Of a stretch of 64,000 nt of DNA, positions 54,453 through 63,133 are shown piece by piece (the first letter of the stretch is position 1; the number at the start of each line of letters is the position of its first letter). The stretch is from Moanibacter sp965226025. Its GTDB lineage: Bacteria > Verrucomicrobiota > Verrucomicrobiia > Opitutales > UBA2987. A program made the position numbers and the translations under genes. The stretch spans positions 186,001 through 250,000 of the forward strand of contig CBDDCD010000003.1 in the NCBI GenBank assembly GCA_965226025.1, given 5' to 3'. The notes under the pieces are model-generated. The model saw only the letters and a list, made by a program, of their open reading frames with translations, made no database searches and was not told the DNA's origin.

Positions 54453-56963
54453 ATGAATTTCGCGACTGGCATCTCCAAAGTTAGAGCCTGTTTGAACTGG
54501 GGATACTTCCTCAAGGGATCTGTATTCTTCGTTCTCTACATGCTCTTTGGGCAGGTTGGCCTCAAATTCGCGCAGCTCGAGGGTTTCGTGAGCTTGCTGT
54601 GGTTACCGACCGGGCTCTCCTTGGCCGCGATTCTGGTCTACGGTCCCAGCATTTGGCCGTTTGTCGGTCTAGGCGCCCTGGTGACGACCATGATTGTAGG
54701 TGACAGTCTGCTTTATACGATACTGGTCACGACCGGCAACGTTCTACAGGCACTGGCCGGCTACTGGCTTCTAAAGAGAGTTGGATTCGATTCTCAACTG
54801 GAGCGCATTCGCGACGTTATTTTTCTCGTCGCGATGGCAACCCTAGTTCCGACCACGATCAGCGCCTTTGCCGGATCGCTTGGTGTGACGGTAACGTCCG
54901 ACCGCCCGTCGATTCTTCTCTTTGGCAACGTATTCTGGTTATGGTGGCTGGGCAATGCGATGGGGATTCTGGTCTTCACTCCTTTTTTGCTCTCAATCAG
55001 GAGGGAGTACTTTTCGGGTTGGCCGATTGCCCGCTACGTCGAGTGGATCTGCTTGTTTCTGACCCTCGTTATCAGCGTTCTTTTCGTTTTTACAAATGTT
55101 ACTGGGGCGGGGATTTACAGCTACCCACTGGCCTATATTCCCTTTCCATTTCTAATTTGGGCGGCTTTCCGATTCGGTCCCCCGGGAGCCGCTCTGGCCA
55201 GTCTTACGGTCGGATCAATGGTAGCGATCGGCACCTATTTGAGGGTCGGCCCATTCGTGATTGGCAGCCTACAGCAACAGCTGCTTTTCCTCTGGACATT
55301 CGTTGGTCTGGTGGCGATTACCTCGCTCATTCTAGCGGCCGCGAACAGTGAAAGAGAGAGGGCCCAGACCCGACTGCAATCCTCCCTCGAAGGGGCGCGT
55401 TTTGGGATCTGGGATTGGAGTTCGGGGGACGGCACTATCCAGCTCGATCGTAATTGCGCGCGGATCCTGGGGTTGGACACTTTCGAACTTGAGGGGACGG
55501 ACGCTGCCTTGGCGGAGTTTGTGAAGCGTGAAGATCAAGCAACCGTTGCAGAGAGCATCAAGGATCACTTGAAAGGTAAGATACCATTCTTCGAGGCTGA
55601 GTTTCGTGCCCGGCGAAGAGACGGAGAGTGGATCTGGCTGGGCGCCAGGGGACGAATTATTCGACGCAGCGTGCAGGGGAGACCGCTTCGCTTTATGGGC
55701 ACGATTCAGGACGTTTCGGACCGGAAGGAAGATGAGATCGACCTGACGAAGGCGAAGGAGGTGGCAGAGAAGGCAAACCTCGAGAAGAGCCAATTCCTGG
55801 CCAGTATGAGTCACGAAATAAGGACACCAATGAATGCCATGGTCGGGATGACGAGTCTTCTCCTCGACACCTCTCTGGAGGGGGAACAGAAGGACTTCGT
55901 TCGCTCTATCCGCCGAAATAATGAGACCCTTCTATTGATTGTTAATGACATTCTGGATTTTTCGAGGGTAGAGGCGGGAAAACTTCATCTCGAAGCAAAG
56001 GAGTTCGATCTCAAAGCTTGCATTGAAGAGGTGTTGGAGTTAAATGCGGTTCGCATCGCGAAATCCGGGATAAAATTGCGGTATACCTTCGGCACTCGCT
56101 TGAGCCGTTTCATTGTGGGAGACCACCACCGCCTCAAGGAAATCGTTATCAATCTGATCGACAATGCGCTAAAGCATACCGAAGAGGGTGTGGTCGAATT
56201 GACCGTGAAGAAGCCCGGTGAGAACGAGATTCCATTCAATGTGAAGCCGGCGAAGTCCCAAGACTGGATTGGAGGAGTGGATTCCTATCTGGTTCAATTC
56301 AGTGTCAGGGACACTGGGGTCGGCATACCGGCGGATAGCTTGGATACGATTTTTGAACCGTTTTCCCAGGTCCATTCCGGTGAGAGTCGTAACCAAGGAG
56401 GGACGGGCCTGGGTCTGGCCATCAGTAAGCGCATGGCGGAGAAGATGGGAGGCAGCATGTGGGTCGAAAGTGAACTCGGCAAGGGATCCACGTTTCAATT
56501 CGTTATCCGGGCAAAGTCGGCCGCTGGAGAGATGCTGCCCGGCGATTTCGCACCGATCGATGAAGGCGAGACGATCTTCACCAATCTAGCACAGGATCAT
56601 CCCCTTGAGATTCTACTCGCGGAAGACAATCCGGAGAATCAGGAAGTGGCGAGACAGTTGCTCCTGCGATTCGGGTATGAAGTCGACGTCGTCAATAATG
56701 GAAGAAAAGCGCTCGAGGCGATTCGAGAAAAGCCCTACGACATTGTTTTCATGGATATCCAGATGCCTGTTCTAGGTGGTATCGAAACGACCAGAAATAT
56801 TCGAAGGGATGTCACCGATAAAAATCAGCCCCGCATCATCGTTATGACCGCAGTGGCTGATAGTGACAATCGCACGGATTGTTTCGCTGCCGGAGCCGAC
56901 GATTTCGTCACCAAGCCCGTCACTCCAGAGAAATTGCGCCTCGCCCTCCTGCAGAGCGCTTAG
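54453..56963 (+). CDS. MASE1-PAS hybrid histidine kinase with receiver domain
   Basis: 837 residues from the ATG at 54453. N-terminal MASE1-like sensor with about eight membrane helices (LLWLPTGLSLAAILVYGPSI, FRFGPPGAALASL; about 20-300), PAS (about 308-430), HisKA with H454 in SMSHEIRTPMNAM, HATPase (VNDILDFSRVEAGKL, NLIDNALKH, FSQVHSGESRNQGGTGLGL) and a C-terminal receiver with D768 in VFMDIQMP and Lys in FVTKPVTP. A membrane sensor passing phosphate through its own receiver. No response regulator or phosphotransfer gene is adjacent, so its targets are elsewhere. Confidence 0.9.
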   Translation: MNFATGISKVRACLNWGYFLKGSVFFVLYMLFGQVGLKFAQLEGFVSLLWLPTGLSLAAILVYGPSIWPFVGLGALVTTMIVGDSLLYTILVTTGNVLQALAGYWLLKRVGFDSQLERIRDVIFLVAMATLVPTTISAFAGSLGVTVTSDRPSILLFGNVFWLWWLGNAMGILVFTPFLLSIRREYFSGWPIARYVEWICLFLTLVISVLFVFTNVTGAGIYSYPLAYIPFPFLIWAAFRFGPPGAALASLTVGSMVAIGTYLRVGPFVIGSLQQQLLFLWTFVGLVAITSLILAAANSERERAQTRLQSSLEGARFGIWDWSSGDGTIQLDRNCARILGLDTFELEGTDAALAEFVKREDQATVAESIKDHLKGKIPFFEAEFRARRRDGEWIWLGARGRIIRRSVQGRPLRFMGTIQDVSDRKEDEIDLTKAKEVAEKANLEKSQFLASMSHEIRTPMNAMVGMTSLLLDTSLEGEQKDFVRSIRRNNETLLLIVNDILDFSRVEAGKLHLEAKEFDLKACIEEVLELNAVRIAKSGIKLRYTFGTRLSRFIVGDHHRLKEIVINLIDNALKHTEEGVVELTVKKPGENEIPFNVKPAKSQDWIGGVDSYLVQFSVRDTGVGIPADSLDTIFEPFSQVHSGESRNQGGTGLGLAISKRMAEKMGGSMWVESELGKGSTFQFVIRAKSAAGEMLPGDFAPIDEGETIFTNLAQDHPLEILLAEDNPENQEVARQLLLRFGYEVDVVNNGRKALEAIREKPYDIVFMDIQMPVLGGIETTRNIRRDVTDKNQPRIIVMTAVADSDNRTDCFAAGADDFVTKPVTPEKLRLALLQSA

Positions 56964-57027
56964 GAAGCTGTCGGACTTTGTGCTTCGATTGCTCTGCAAG
57001 TACCAAAGTTCGTCCGACAGCCTCCTA
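56961..57027. repeat. TAGGAATCTGTCGGAC-family element, ~65-bp form, forward orientation
   Basis: Arms TAGGAAGCTGTCGGAC and GTCCGACAGCCTCCTA differ at one of 16 positions. The loop TTCGATTGCTCTGCAAGTAC matches the 42.5-kb element. It starts at the histidine kinase stop codon. Confidence 0.85.
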
Positions 57028-57031
57028 GCAA

Positions 57032-57128
57032 AGGAATCTGTCGGCATGGACTTGGTCTATATTTGCACCCTTCACCGTTGAATCCGAACCTCCACGATGT
57101 TGCGATAATCAAAGTCCGACAGATTCCT
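57032..57128. repeat. TAGGAATCTGTCGGAC-family element, ~97-bp form
   Basis: Arms AGGAATCTGTCGGC and GTCCGACAGATTCCT. It follows the previous element by 4 bp, giving a tandem pair of different size classes. Confidence 0.78.
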
Positions 57129-57206
57129 AGTCCCAGCAAGCCGAGTTAAGGTTCGACCTTTTCGTTTCGCCGGAACCGGGGGTGGTCGATATTGTCACGC
57201 GGTTTG

Positions 57207-57659
57207 TCAGGAATCGGAGCAGTATTTCCGGGCTGACAATAGACCGGCGGCGATGAGGATAAGGAGATTCCGTCCCAGAAGGTATCGGTAGGAAGAATCC
57301 GCAGGGAGCAAGGTGCCGAAGCAGCCGCAGGTTATGTCAACTCCTCGGGCCCAAGATAGGGCTAGGAGGGCAATGAAGGCGCTCATGAGGAATAGTGTGA
57401 CGATGAGTGCTCCGCCATCGGCTCTCTTGCTGACGAGGGCGAGGCCCGTCCAGAATTCGAGCCAAGGGAGAGAGAGGGCGATGATGTAAGCGAGAGATTC
57501 TGAGAACATTCCGAATGAGCCGATCCCAGTCAGGAAGCCCTTTGGATCGGCTATCTTGAGGGTTCCCGCCACGATTAGAATCGAGCCTAGAATGAATCGG
57601 AGGATGGGCGTTCCGAGGAATCTTCGGGAAGGACCCTTGTCTGAATGCACATCACTCAC
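57207..57659 (-). CDS. MauE/DoxX-like redox membrane protein, second copy
   Basis: 150 residues, GTG start, four membrane helices. The motif VDITCGCFGTLL matches LDISCGCFGS of the gene at 12.7 kb; IADPKGFLTGI and LPWLEFWTGLALV also align. The two share the role inferred for MauE-like proteins, electron transfer to periplasmic thiol proteins. With the rhodanese (61.9 kb) and DUF1573 (62.4 kb) genes on the same strand it probably formed one operon, now separated by two transposase genes. Confidence 0.8.
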   Translation of the reverse strand: MSDVHSDKGPSRRFLGTPILRFILGSILIVAGTLKIADPKGFLTGIGSFGMFSESLAYIIALSLPWLEFWTGLALVSKRADGGALIVTLFLMSAFIALLALSWARGVDITCGCFGTLLPADSSYRYLLGRNLLILIAAGLLSARKYCSDS

Positions 57660-57723
57660 GGTAAAATCGAGTCGTTTGGGGTGTTGAAATGGCGATGATC
57701 GCTCAGATTCATTTCCTTATTGC

Positions 57724-57790
57724 TAGGAGTCTTTCGGACGAACCTAGTCACTTGCGAAGCAATCGAACGTCTAAGTCCGACAGAAAACTG
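57724..57790. repeat. TAGGAATCTGTCGGAC-family element, ~65-bp form, reverse orientation, degenerate arms
   Basis: Arms AGGAGTCTTTCGGAC and GTCCGACAGAAAACT. The loop on the minus strand GACGTTCGATTGCTTCGCAA matches the 42.5-kb loop closely. It lies between the MauE gene and the IS110-type transposase. Confidence 0.75.
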
Positions 57791-57835
57791 AGGTGGTCCG
57801 TCAAGGGATTTTTTAAAATAGTACTCATTTTCTGT

Positions 57836-59158
57836 TTAGAGGGCGTGGCCGTTTAGTTGCTGGAGTCTATGCCATACCGGTGAACCGCGCCTTTGGAGTG
57901 ATTCGAGGTATCTGTGCTCGTCGTAATTCTGGTTATTTTGCCAGCAGCGAAAGAGAATGCGGGTCCACTTCAGAGCGAGCGCTCGAAGGATGGTTTGGCG
58001 GGATTTGCCCTGTTCTTTTTTAATTTGATAGTAGGTGTTGGCCCAGTCGCAGTTTCGGATCGAATGGGCGGCAAATTCAACAAAGCTCTGGCGGACAAAG
58101 GTGGGCGCGGACCACCGCCAGGTGACCAGTCGTTTTGCCTGGCTGCTCTTTTTGTGCTGACCGCTGCTGATGGTGACTGGAGCCGAACCATTCCACTGGG
58201 TCATGTTCCGGGCCGTTTCGAAACGCGATCGATCGGTCCCAAAGGCGCACAGCAGCCGAGGGCTGAGGGCCTCGCCGGCTCCGGGAAGGCCGCTGAACAC
58301 AGGGGCATCGGGATGGGTGTGAAAAAGTTCCTTGATACGCTCCTCGTAGGCCTCGATCTGCGGTTGCAGGGCCAAAAGCTGTTTGGCCAGAGTCTGCGCT
58401 TTGCGACTGAACGCCTCCAGAGTCGCGGGATCCTCGGTCAAGGCCTCTTCCCGGCCGATCAACTCCAGGCGCTCCTGGATTTTCGCGGCGCTGCGACTGT
58501 TATGCTTATAAAAGAACTTTCGCAACCCTTGCGCCGATGCGCTCTTGACCTTCTTAAGCGTCGGCCAGCGTAGAACAAAGCGCAGACACATAGCACTGCC
58601 CAAGTCATCGAACAGTTTCAACACCAATGGGTTATACTGCTTCAGACAACTGCACAATTGCTGCTCGAAGCGAGTCGCCTGATCGACGAATCCACGCCGG
58701 TCCTCACACAACAGGTTGAGCTCGCGCGTCTCCACACTGTCCGGTCTCAGACACTTCTCAAAGTGCTCGGGATGTTTGAGGAAAAATTCCGCGTGCAATT
58801 GCGCATCGACCGGATCGCTCTTGGCCCTGGAAGGATACAATGCCTGTCGATAATCCTTCGCACTGGCCGCATGCACCGGATAGATATCGACAAACTCCAA
58901 TCCGATCAGAAAATTGATCAACCCGCCACGCTTCTGATCCACCACGATGGCGACGCGCTTTCCCTCACGCCCATACCTTTCTCTCATCTCCACGGCAAAA
59001 CCATGCAACGCTATCGCATCCTGAGCCACCTGCCGGTGACTCCCTCCTGCCGTTTCCCTCTCGATCATCCAAAGATCATTTTTCTGATCCGCCCAATCGA
59101 TCCCTATAACCACACTGTATGGATTAGTTTTTTCGCTTTTCTGCATCCCTTTGATCAA
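57836..59158 (-). CDS. IS110-family transposase
   Basis: 440 residues. An N-terminal RuvC-like domain has D21 in GIDWADQ and D115/D118 in SRAKSDPVDAQ. The position usually occupied by Glu is D74 in IVVDQKRGG, so the set reads DDDD rather than DEDD. The C-terminal Transposase_20 part has FSGLPGAGEALSPRLLCAFG and SSGQHKK, where the second-site Ser is expected. IS110 elements lack long terminal repeats and use a bridge RNA from flanking non-coding DNA; element ends could not be fixed here. Confidence 0.88.
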   Translation of the reverse strand: MIKGMQKSEKTNPYSVVIGIDWADQKNDLWMIERETAGGSHRQVAQDAIALHGFAVEMRERYGREGKRVAIVVDQKRGGLINFLIGLEFVDIYPVHAASAKDYRQALYPSRAKSDPVDAQLHAEFFLKHPEHFEKCLRPDSVETRELNLLCEDRRGFVDQATRFEQQLCSCLKQYNPLVLKLFDDLGSAMCLRFVLRWPTLKKVKSASAQGLRKFFYKHNSRSAAKIQERLELIGREEALTEDPATLEAFSRKAQTLAKQLLALQPQIEAYEERIKELFHTHPDAPVFSGLPGAGEALSPRLLCAFGTDRSRFETARNMTQWNGSAPVTISSGQHKKSSQAKRLVTWRWSAPTFVRQSFVEFAAHSIRNCDWANTYYQIKKEQGKSRQTILRALALKWTRILFRCWQNNQNYDEHRYLESLQRRGSPVWHRLQQLNGHAL

Positions 59159-59535
59159 TTACCTTCCCTTCTGTTTTATTCGTTTTGTGGTTTTCAAAGG
59201 CGCTGGATGTCCAGGCGAAGTTCTTATAGTGGATCCTGCTATGAGGATACAAACTGAGGGTTCGTTATCGGTCATCCAGGCAAGCCGTCTACTCGAAATT
59301 CTGTCGGAAGTCGTCTCACGACTGCCTCCTAAGTTCGTAGTGGACGGCCGCCTTTGAAAATTAACTCCTCTAGAGAAACAAACTCCTTGCCTCATAGCCA
59401 ACCCAGCTTCTGCCAAGTTCAGAACTCGCTATTATGCGGGTTGTCGGGGTGGGTAGAATCGCAAGTAGAATTCCCGACTTTTAACGAGAGAAAGAAAACG
59501 GTAGGCTTCTCCTTCGAAGAACTAATTCGAAGAAA
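59159..59535. other. non-coding region upstream of the IS110-type transposase
   Basis: 377 bp with no credible gene, lying 5' of the IS110-type transposase, where IS110-group elements keep their bridge-RNA sequence. It contains a 12-bp inverted repeat TTTTCAAAGGCG (59191-59202) / CGCCTTTGAAAA (59349-59360) around ~146 bp with further short hairpins (for example AGTCGT/ACGACT near 59308-59322). The right part must hold the left end of the next element. Confidence 0.4.
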
Positions 59536-61754
59536 ATGGAGAAACCTACCGAGCAAGAAGAGTCCTGCCAACAATGCCTCCTTGGGGTAGACAAGCGTAA
59601 TCCCTGCCTGACGGTCTATCGGGACCTGAGCAAAGGCCAATTGCAGGTCTATTACGGCCATGAGCTATTGGAAGTGGTGGGGGACGATCGCGAGCAGGTT
59701 GGATTCAAGATTCTGGTGGGACGGCTCTATAATGCGGGGTTGAAGATAGGGTGCTTACAGAGACAATTTGAGGTTGACCCCAAGACGATGAAGCGGTGGG
59801 GCGAGGCCCTGCAAAGTGGCGATGCCGAAACCCTGGGCCGGGTGTTGGCGGGGCGCCGGTGGCATCGCAAATTGACCCGGGAAATACGGAGTTTTGTGCG
59901 GGTGCGCTTTTTTGAGATCTATGAGCAGAGCCGGTACGCTTACAGCAAGAAGATACGCGGTGAGATCGAGGAGGTGTTCGCAGTCAGCCTCAGTGGGGAA
60001 ACCCTGCGCCCTTTGTTTAAGGAGCTCAAAGAGGCCTTGGCCAAGGAGGCCGAGCAGAGGAGGGGGCAAAATCGGGAGACTGCCTGGGATTCTCCCAAGG
60101 GTTCACCCTTGCAGGCAGAGCAGGAGCAAGCAGAAAACAAGGCCGAAGGCGAAGAGGAGAATCGCAAGGAGTCTCCCGATTTTACCACGGGCAGTTCCGA
60201 ATCGGTGCAGTGGTGTCGACATTTAGGGGTGCTGGTATTCAGTGAAGGGCTCGGGCAAGTGGCTCAGATAGATGGCGAAGAGGGCTGGCTTTTGAAGCAA
60301 TGGCTGGCCTGCGCGCTGTTGGCCGCGGTGAATATCGAGCAGAGCAAACTGCTCGATCTGGAAGACCTGCAAAAGCTCATCGGGCGAGTCCTCTATACGC
60401 CCCATCTGCAACGCCAAAGGCTCAGCGCCCTGGCCCATGAAGCGCTTTTAAGAGCGATCCTCAGGGTGAACGCGAGGAACCTGAATGCTTCTTGTGAGCA
60501 GAGCTTTTATTATGATCCGCACACCAAACATTACACCGGCATGAGCAAGCTCCTGGCGGGCTGGTGTCCCACCATCCGTTTGGCCGACAAAGCGCTTCAC
60601 AGCGATTTTATTCATACCCTGAAGGGCTCTCCGGTCTATTTTGCCAGCACCGACAACTACGAGGATATAAGGAAACGGTTTATCCCCAACTGCGAAGCGA
60701 TGCTCGAATTGGTAGAGGTGCCTGCGGATAAGAAGGTGAGCATTTACGTGGACCGGGCGATCGCCGCGGACTGGTTTTACGAAGCCATCCTGGAGCATCC
60801 TCAACTCGAAATCATCACCTGGGAAAAAGGTTTCAAGGCCAGCCCCTGCAACGGATCGACGGACAACTGCGCCTGCTGCGCCCCAGAAACCATGCCGAAG
60901 ATCTCCAGGAGTATTATCTTTGCTATCAGCGGGGCCCGTGGAAAAAGAATCCTCATCTTACCCAATGGGTGGTGGAAGCGACCAATCCCAGAAATCAAAC
61001 CATTACGGTGAGCATCTTAGGGACCGACCCAAAAGCCCCCGATGAAGCAGTCCTCAAAGGGATGTTCAGTCGCTGGATTCAGGAGAATGATTTCAAATAC
61101 CTCGATAAGCACTTTGGGATTAATCAGATCACCTCTTATCGCACCATCCACTACCAGCGCTTAGCCCAACACCTTGAGGATAGGCAGGAGAAAAGCGGTG
61201 CCGCTAAAGCACTCCTGAAGCAGAAAACCCAATCCACCGAAGCATTGAAAAGACTGCTCCTGGCCGAACATGCCCATCCGGGCCAAAGCGCCTCAAGGAG
61301 CGCCATGATCGCTCGCCTCGATCACAAGCTCAATGCCCTCCAACTCGAAGGGGAGCAAATCGAGACCGAATGCTCGCGCCTGGAGCGACTCATTGAGCAG
61401 AACTATGTCCGCCTGGACACCTCTAACAAATCCATCATGGATGCCTTGAAAATCCTCGCCCGCAATAGTTTCTACAAGCAGTTTGAACCCTTTAAAGAAG
61501 GCTACGACAACTATCGTGACGACCACGATCTGTTTCGCAATCTGACTCACTGCGACGGCGCCCTCATAGAGAGGGGCGCAACCGTCGAAGCGCATCTATT
61601 CCCAACCGCAAACTATTCCCCTCATTTGCAGCAAGTCGTGATTGAGTACCTCCAGACTCTCAACCAGAACCCGCTCCTGATGCCCGACCGCTCGGGCCGA
61701 ACCATTACCTTCCAACTCGGCTATAAATCGAGATTTAAACTTGCGATTGCATAG
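59536..61754 (+). pseudogene. large putative DDE transposase split by a -1 frameshift
   Basis: Two frames: 59536 to ~60830 and ~60830 to 61754, together ~740 residues. N-terminal helix-turn-helix region (LYNAGLKIGCLQRQFEVDPK), then QSFYYDPHTKHYTGMSK and VSIYVDRAIAADW as possible first and second catalytic Asp. After the shift the text reads RPRNHAEDLQEYYLCYQRGP, VVEATNPRNQTI, ending in a helical region and KSRFKLAIA. The family is not recognised. The frames switch by -1 at GAAAAAGG (about 60822-60830), so the product may be broken or made by frameshifting. No terminal repeats found. Confidence 0.6.
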
Positions 61755-61872
61755 CTCCTTTAAAGGGGCAAGATAGTGAGGTCTGAAGTTACTCACAATG
61801 GGGCCTCGCCGAGTTACTCCTACGGCTCCACTCGGCTCCACTGATGAATAACTTGGAGCTACTATAAGACTC

Positions 61873-62376
61873 CTAGTGTCTCTGGTCGATCCAGGTGTTC
61901 CATCCGCCCTCGAGGTAATAGACATTGTCGATTCCGAATTCGTCACGAATACGTCGCGCAACCTGCTTGCTGGCCATGCACTGCTCGGCGCTGCAATAGA
62001 CCACCACGGAAAGATCGGGCCGCCAGCGTTCCACGAAACCCTCCAGGAGTCCCTCCCACTCCTCCTCATTCAGCCTCAGGGCACCCGGGATGTGGCCTCT
62101 GTAATAGGAGGATTGGTCCCGAGCGTCCAACCAGAGGACCTCCATGGTGAGGGCCTCTTCTACCGTAATCGAAGGTGGCTCGTTTGAACCCGTCGAAGCT
62201 GTAGGATAATCGGGATGAAAGGCCCAGGAGAGAGCCGTGCCTACCATCGTGAGGAAAAGGATCAAGCCGATGTCACAGGCGAGTTGCTTCCCCAGGAATC
62301 TGTTGGAACTGACCCTTTGAAACATCTCTGTCGCGGCCCGGGAATACCTCAAGTTGGGCGATTCTCGGGATATCAC
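61873..62376 (-). CDS. membrane-anchored rhodanese-like protein
   Basis: 167 residues from GTG 62376; an ATG at 62325 gives a 150-residue form. One membrane helix (CDIGLILFLTMVGTALSWAF), then a single rhodanese domain with VLWLDARDQSSYYRGHIPGA, active-site C128 in VVVYCSAEQC and EGGWNTWID. It would carry sulfur or act as a thiol relay outside the membrane. 39 bp downstream of DUF1573 on the same strand. The analogous gene at 13.1 kb is truncated, so this is the only complete copy in the window. Confidence 0.83.
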   Translation of the reverse strand: MISRESPNLRYSRAATEMFQRVSSNRFLGKQLACDIGLILFLTMVGTALSWAFHPDYPTASTGSNEPPSITVEEALTMEVLWLDARDQSSYYRGHIPGALRLNEEEWEGLLEGFVERWRPDLSVVVYCSAEQCMASKQVARRIRDEFGIDNVYYLEGGWNTWIDQRH

Positions 62377-62415
62377 AGCCCGACCGAAAACCGGTATTAC
62401 GATCGAGGTAAAATC

Positions 62416-63078
62416 TCAATAGATTCTAAGAAAAGCCAGGTACTCGCGATCGATTTCGGGCGAAATGCTTGTCTGAATCTTCAGTTTCTGTCCAAGAGCG
62501 GATTCCGTCGAGAGTGGGGTTGCGGTGATTATGCAGCGACGCCCCGAGTCGAGCAGTTTGTATTCGATCCGAAAATCATCGTCCGGCGCGTCCACTGAGT
62601 TGATCCGAAACGGTCCGTCGTGAACGATTTTGGCGGTGATGGTTTTCGGTTCGTTCGGTTCCGATCTACGCCAAACCAGCATCCGAGGTTGGACCACGAG
62701 GATCTCGGGTATGTCAACGACCAGAGTAAGGGAGTGGATGCGTTCTTTCGGACTGTCCGTAAAAACCTGGATCCTTTTACGTTGTTGACCCCTTCGATTG
62801 CCGATTGTGAGAAAGGCTTCAATCTCTCCGGATTCGCCCGGTTGGTATTCCTTCTTTTCCAGGTCAGCGGTGGTACAGCCGCAGCTCGTCTTAACCTCGC
62901 TGATCGTGATGGGGTCGTTTCCCCGATTGATGAAGCGAAAGACTCCACCACTTTTCAAGTCCTCTGGCGCCGCCTTCAGTTCGATAGTCTCAGCCTCGAA
63001 CTCGAGCTCCGCGGTCAAAGGATAAGCCGGCAAGGAGAAACTTAGAACAGCCAGAAGGATTCTTAGCCTCTGCCTCAT
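62416..63078 (-). CDS. exported DUF1573 protein
   Basis: 220 residues: signal peptide (about 1-23) and a DUF1573 immunoglobulin-like domain with the signature ISEVKTSCGCTTADLEKKEY (C66/C68) and PGESGEI, followed by a second beta-rich half. The CGC motif may bind metal or form a disulfide. First gene of the DUF1573-rhodanese-MauE run. Confidence 0.85.
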   Translation of the reverse strand: MRQRLRILLAVLSFSLPAYPLTAELEFEAETIELKAAPEDLKSGGVFRFINRGNDPITISEVKTSCGCTTADLEKKEYQPGESGEIEAFLTIGNRRGQQRKRIQVFTDSPKERIHSLTLVVDIPEILVVQPRMLVWRRSEPNEPKTITAKIVHDGPFRINSVDAPDDDFRIEYKLLDSGRRCIITATPLSTESALGQKLKIQTSISPEIDREYLAFLRIY

Positions 63079-63117
63079 ATCCTCTCAATAATGCTGGATC
63101 GGTGAACGGATGTCGAC

Positions 63118-63128
63118 GACAGATTCCT
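63118..63128. repeat. half-element of the TAGGAATCTGTCGGAC family
   Basis: GACAGATTCCT is the right-arm sequence. No left arm is seen in the 39 bp between it and the DUF1573 start. Confidence 0.35.
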
Positions 63129-63133
63129 GGGAT

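Noticed and set aside
59295..59345. Further copy of the TAGGAATCTGTCGGAC repeat (ATTCTGTCGGAAGTCG...)
   Set aside because: One arm is partial, and the second does not match in inverted form.
62290..62310. AGGAATCTGTTGG as a repeat arm inside the rhodanese gene
   Set aside because: It is coding sequence, has a mismatch in the core and has no partner arm.
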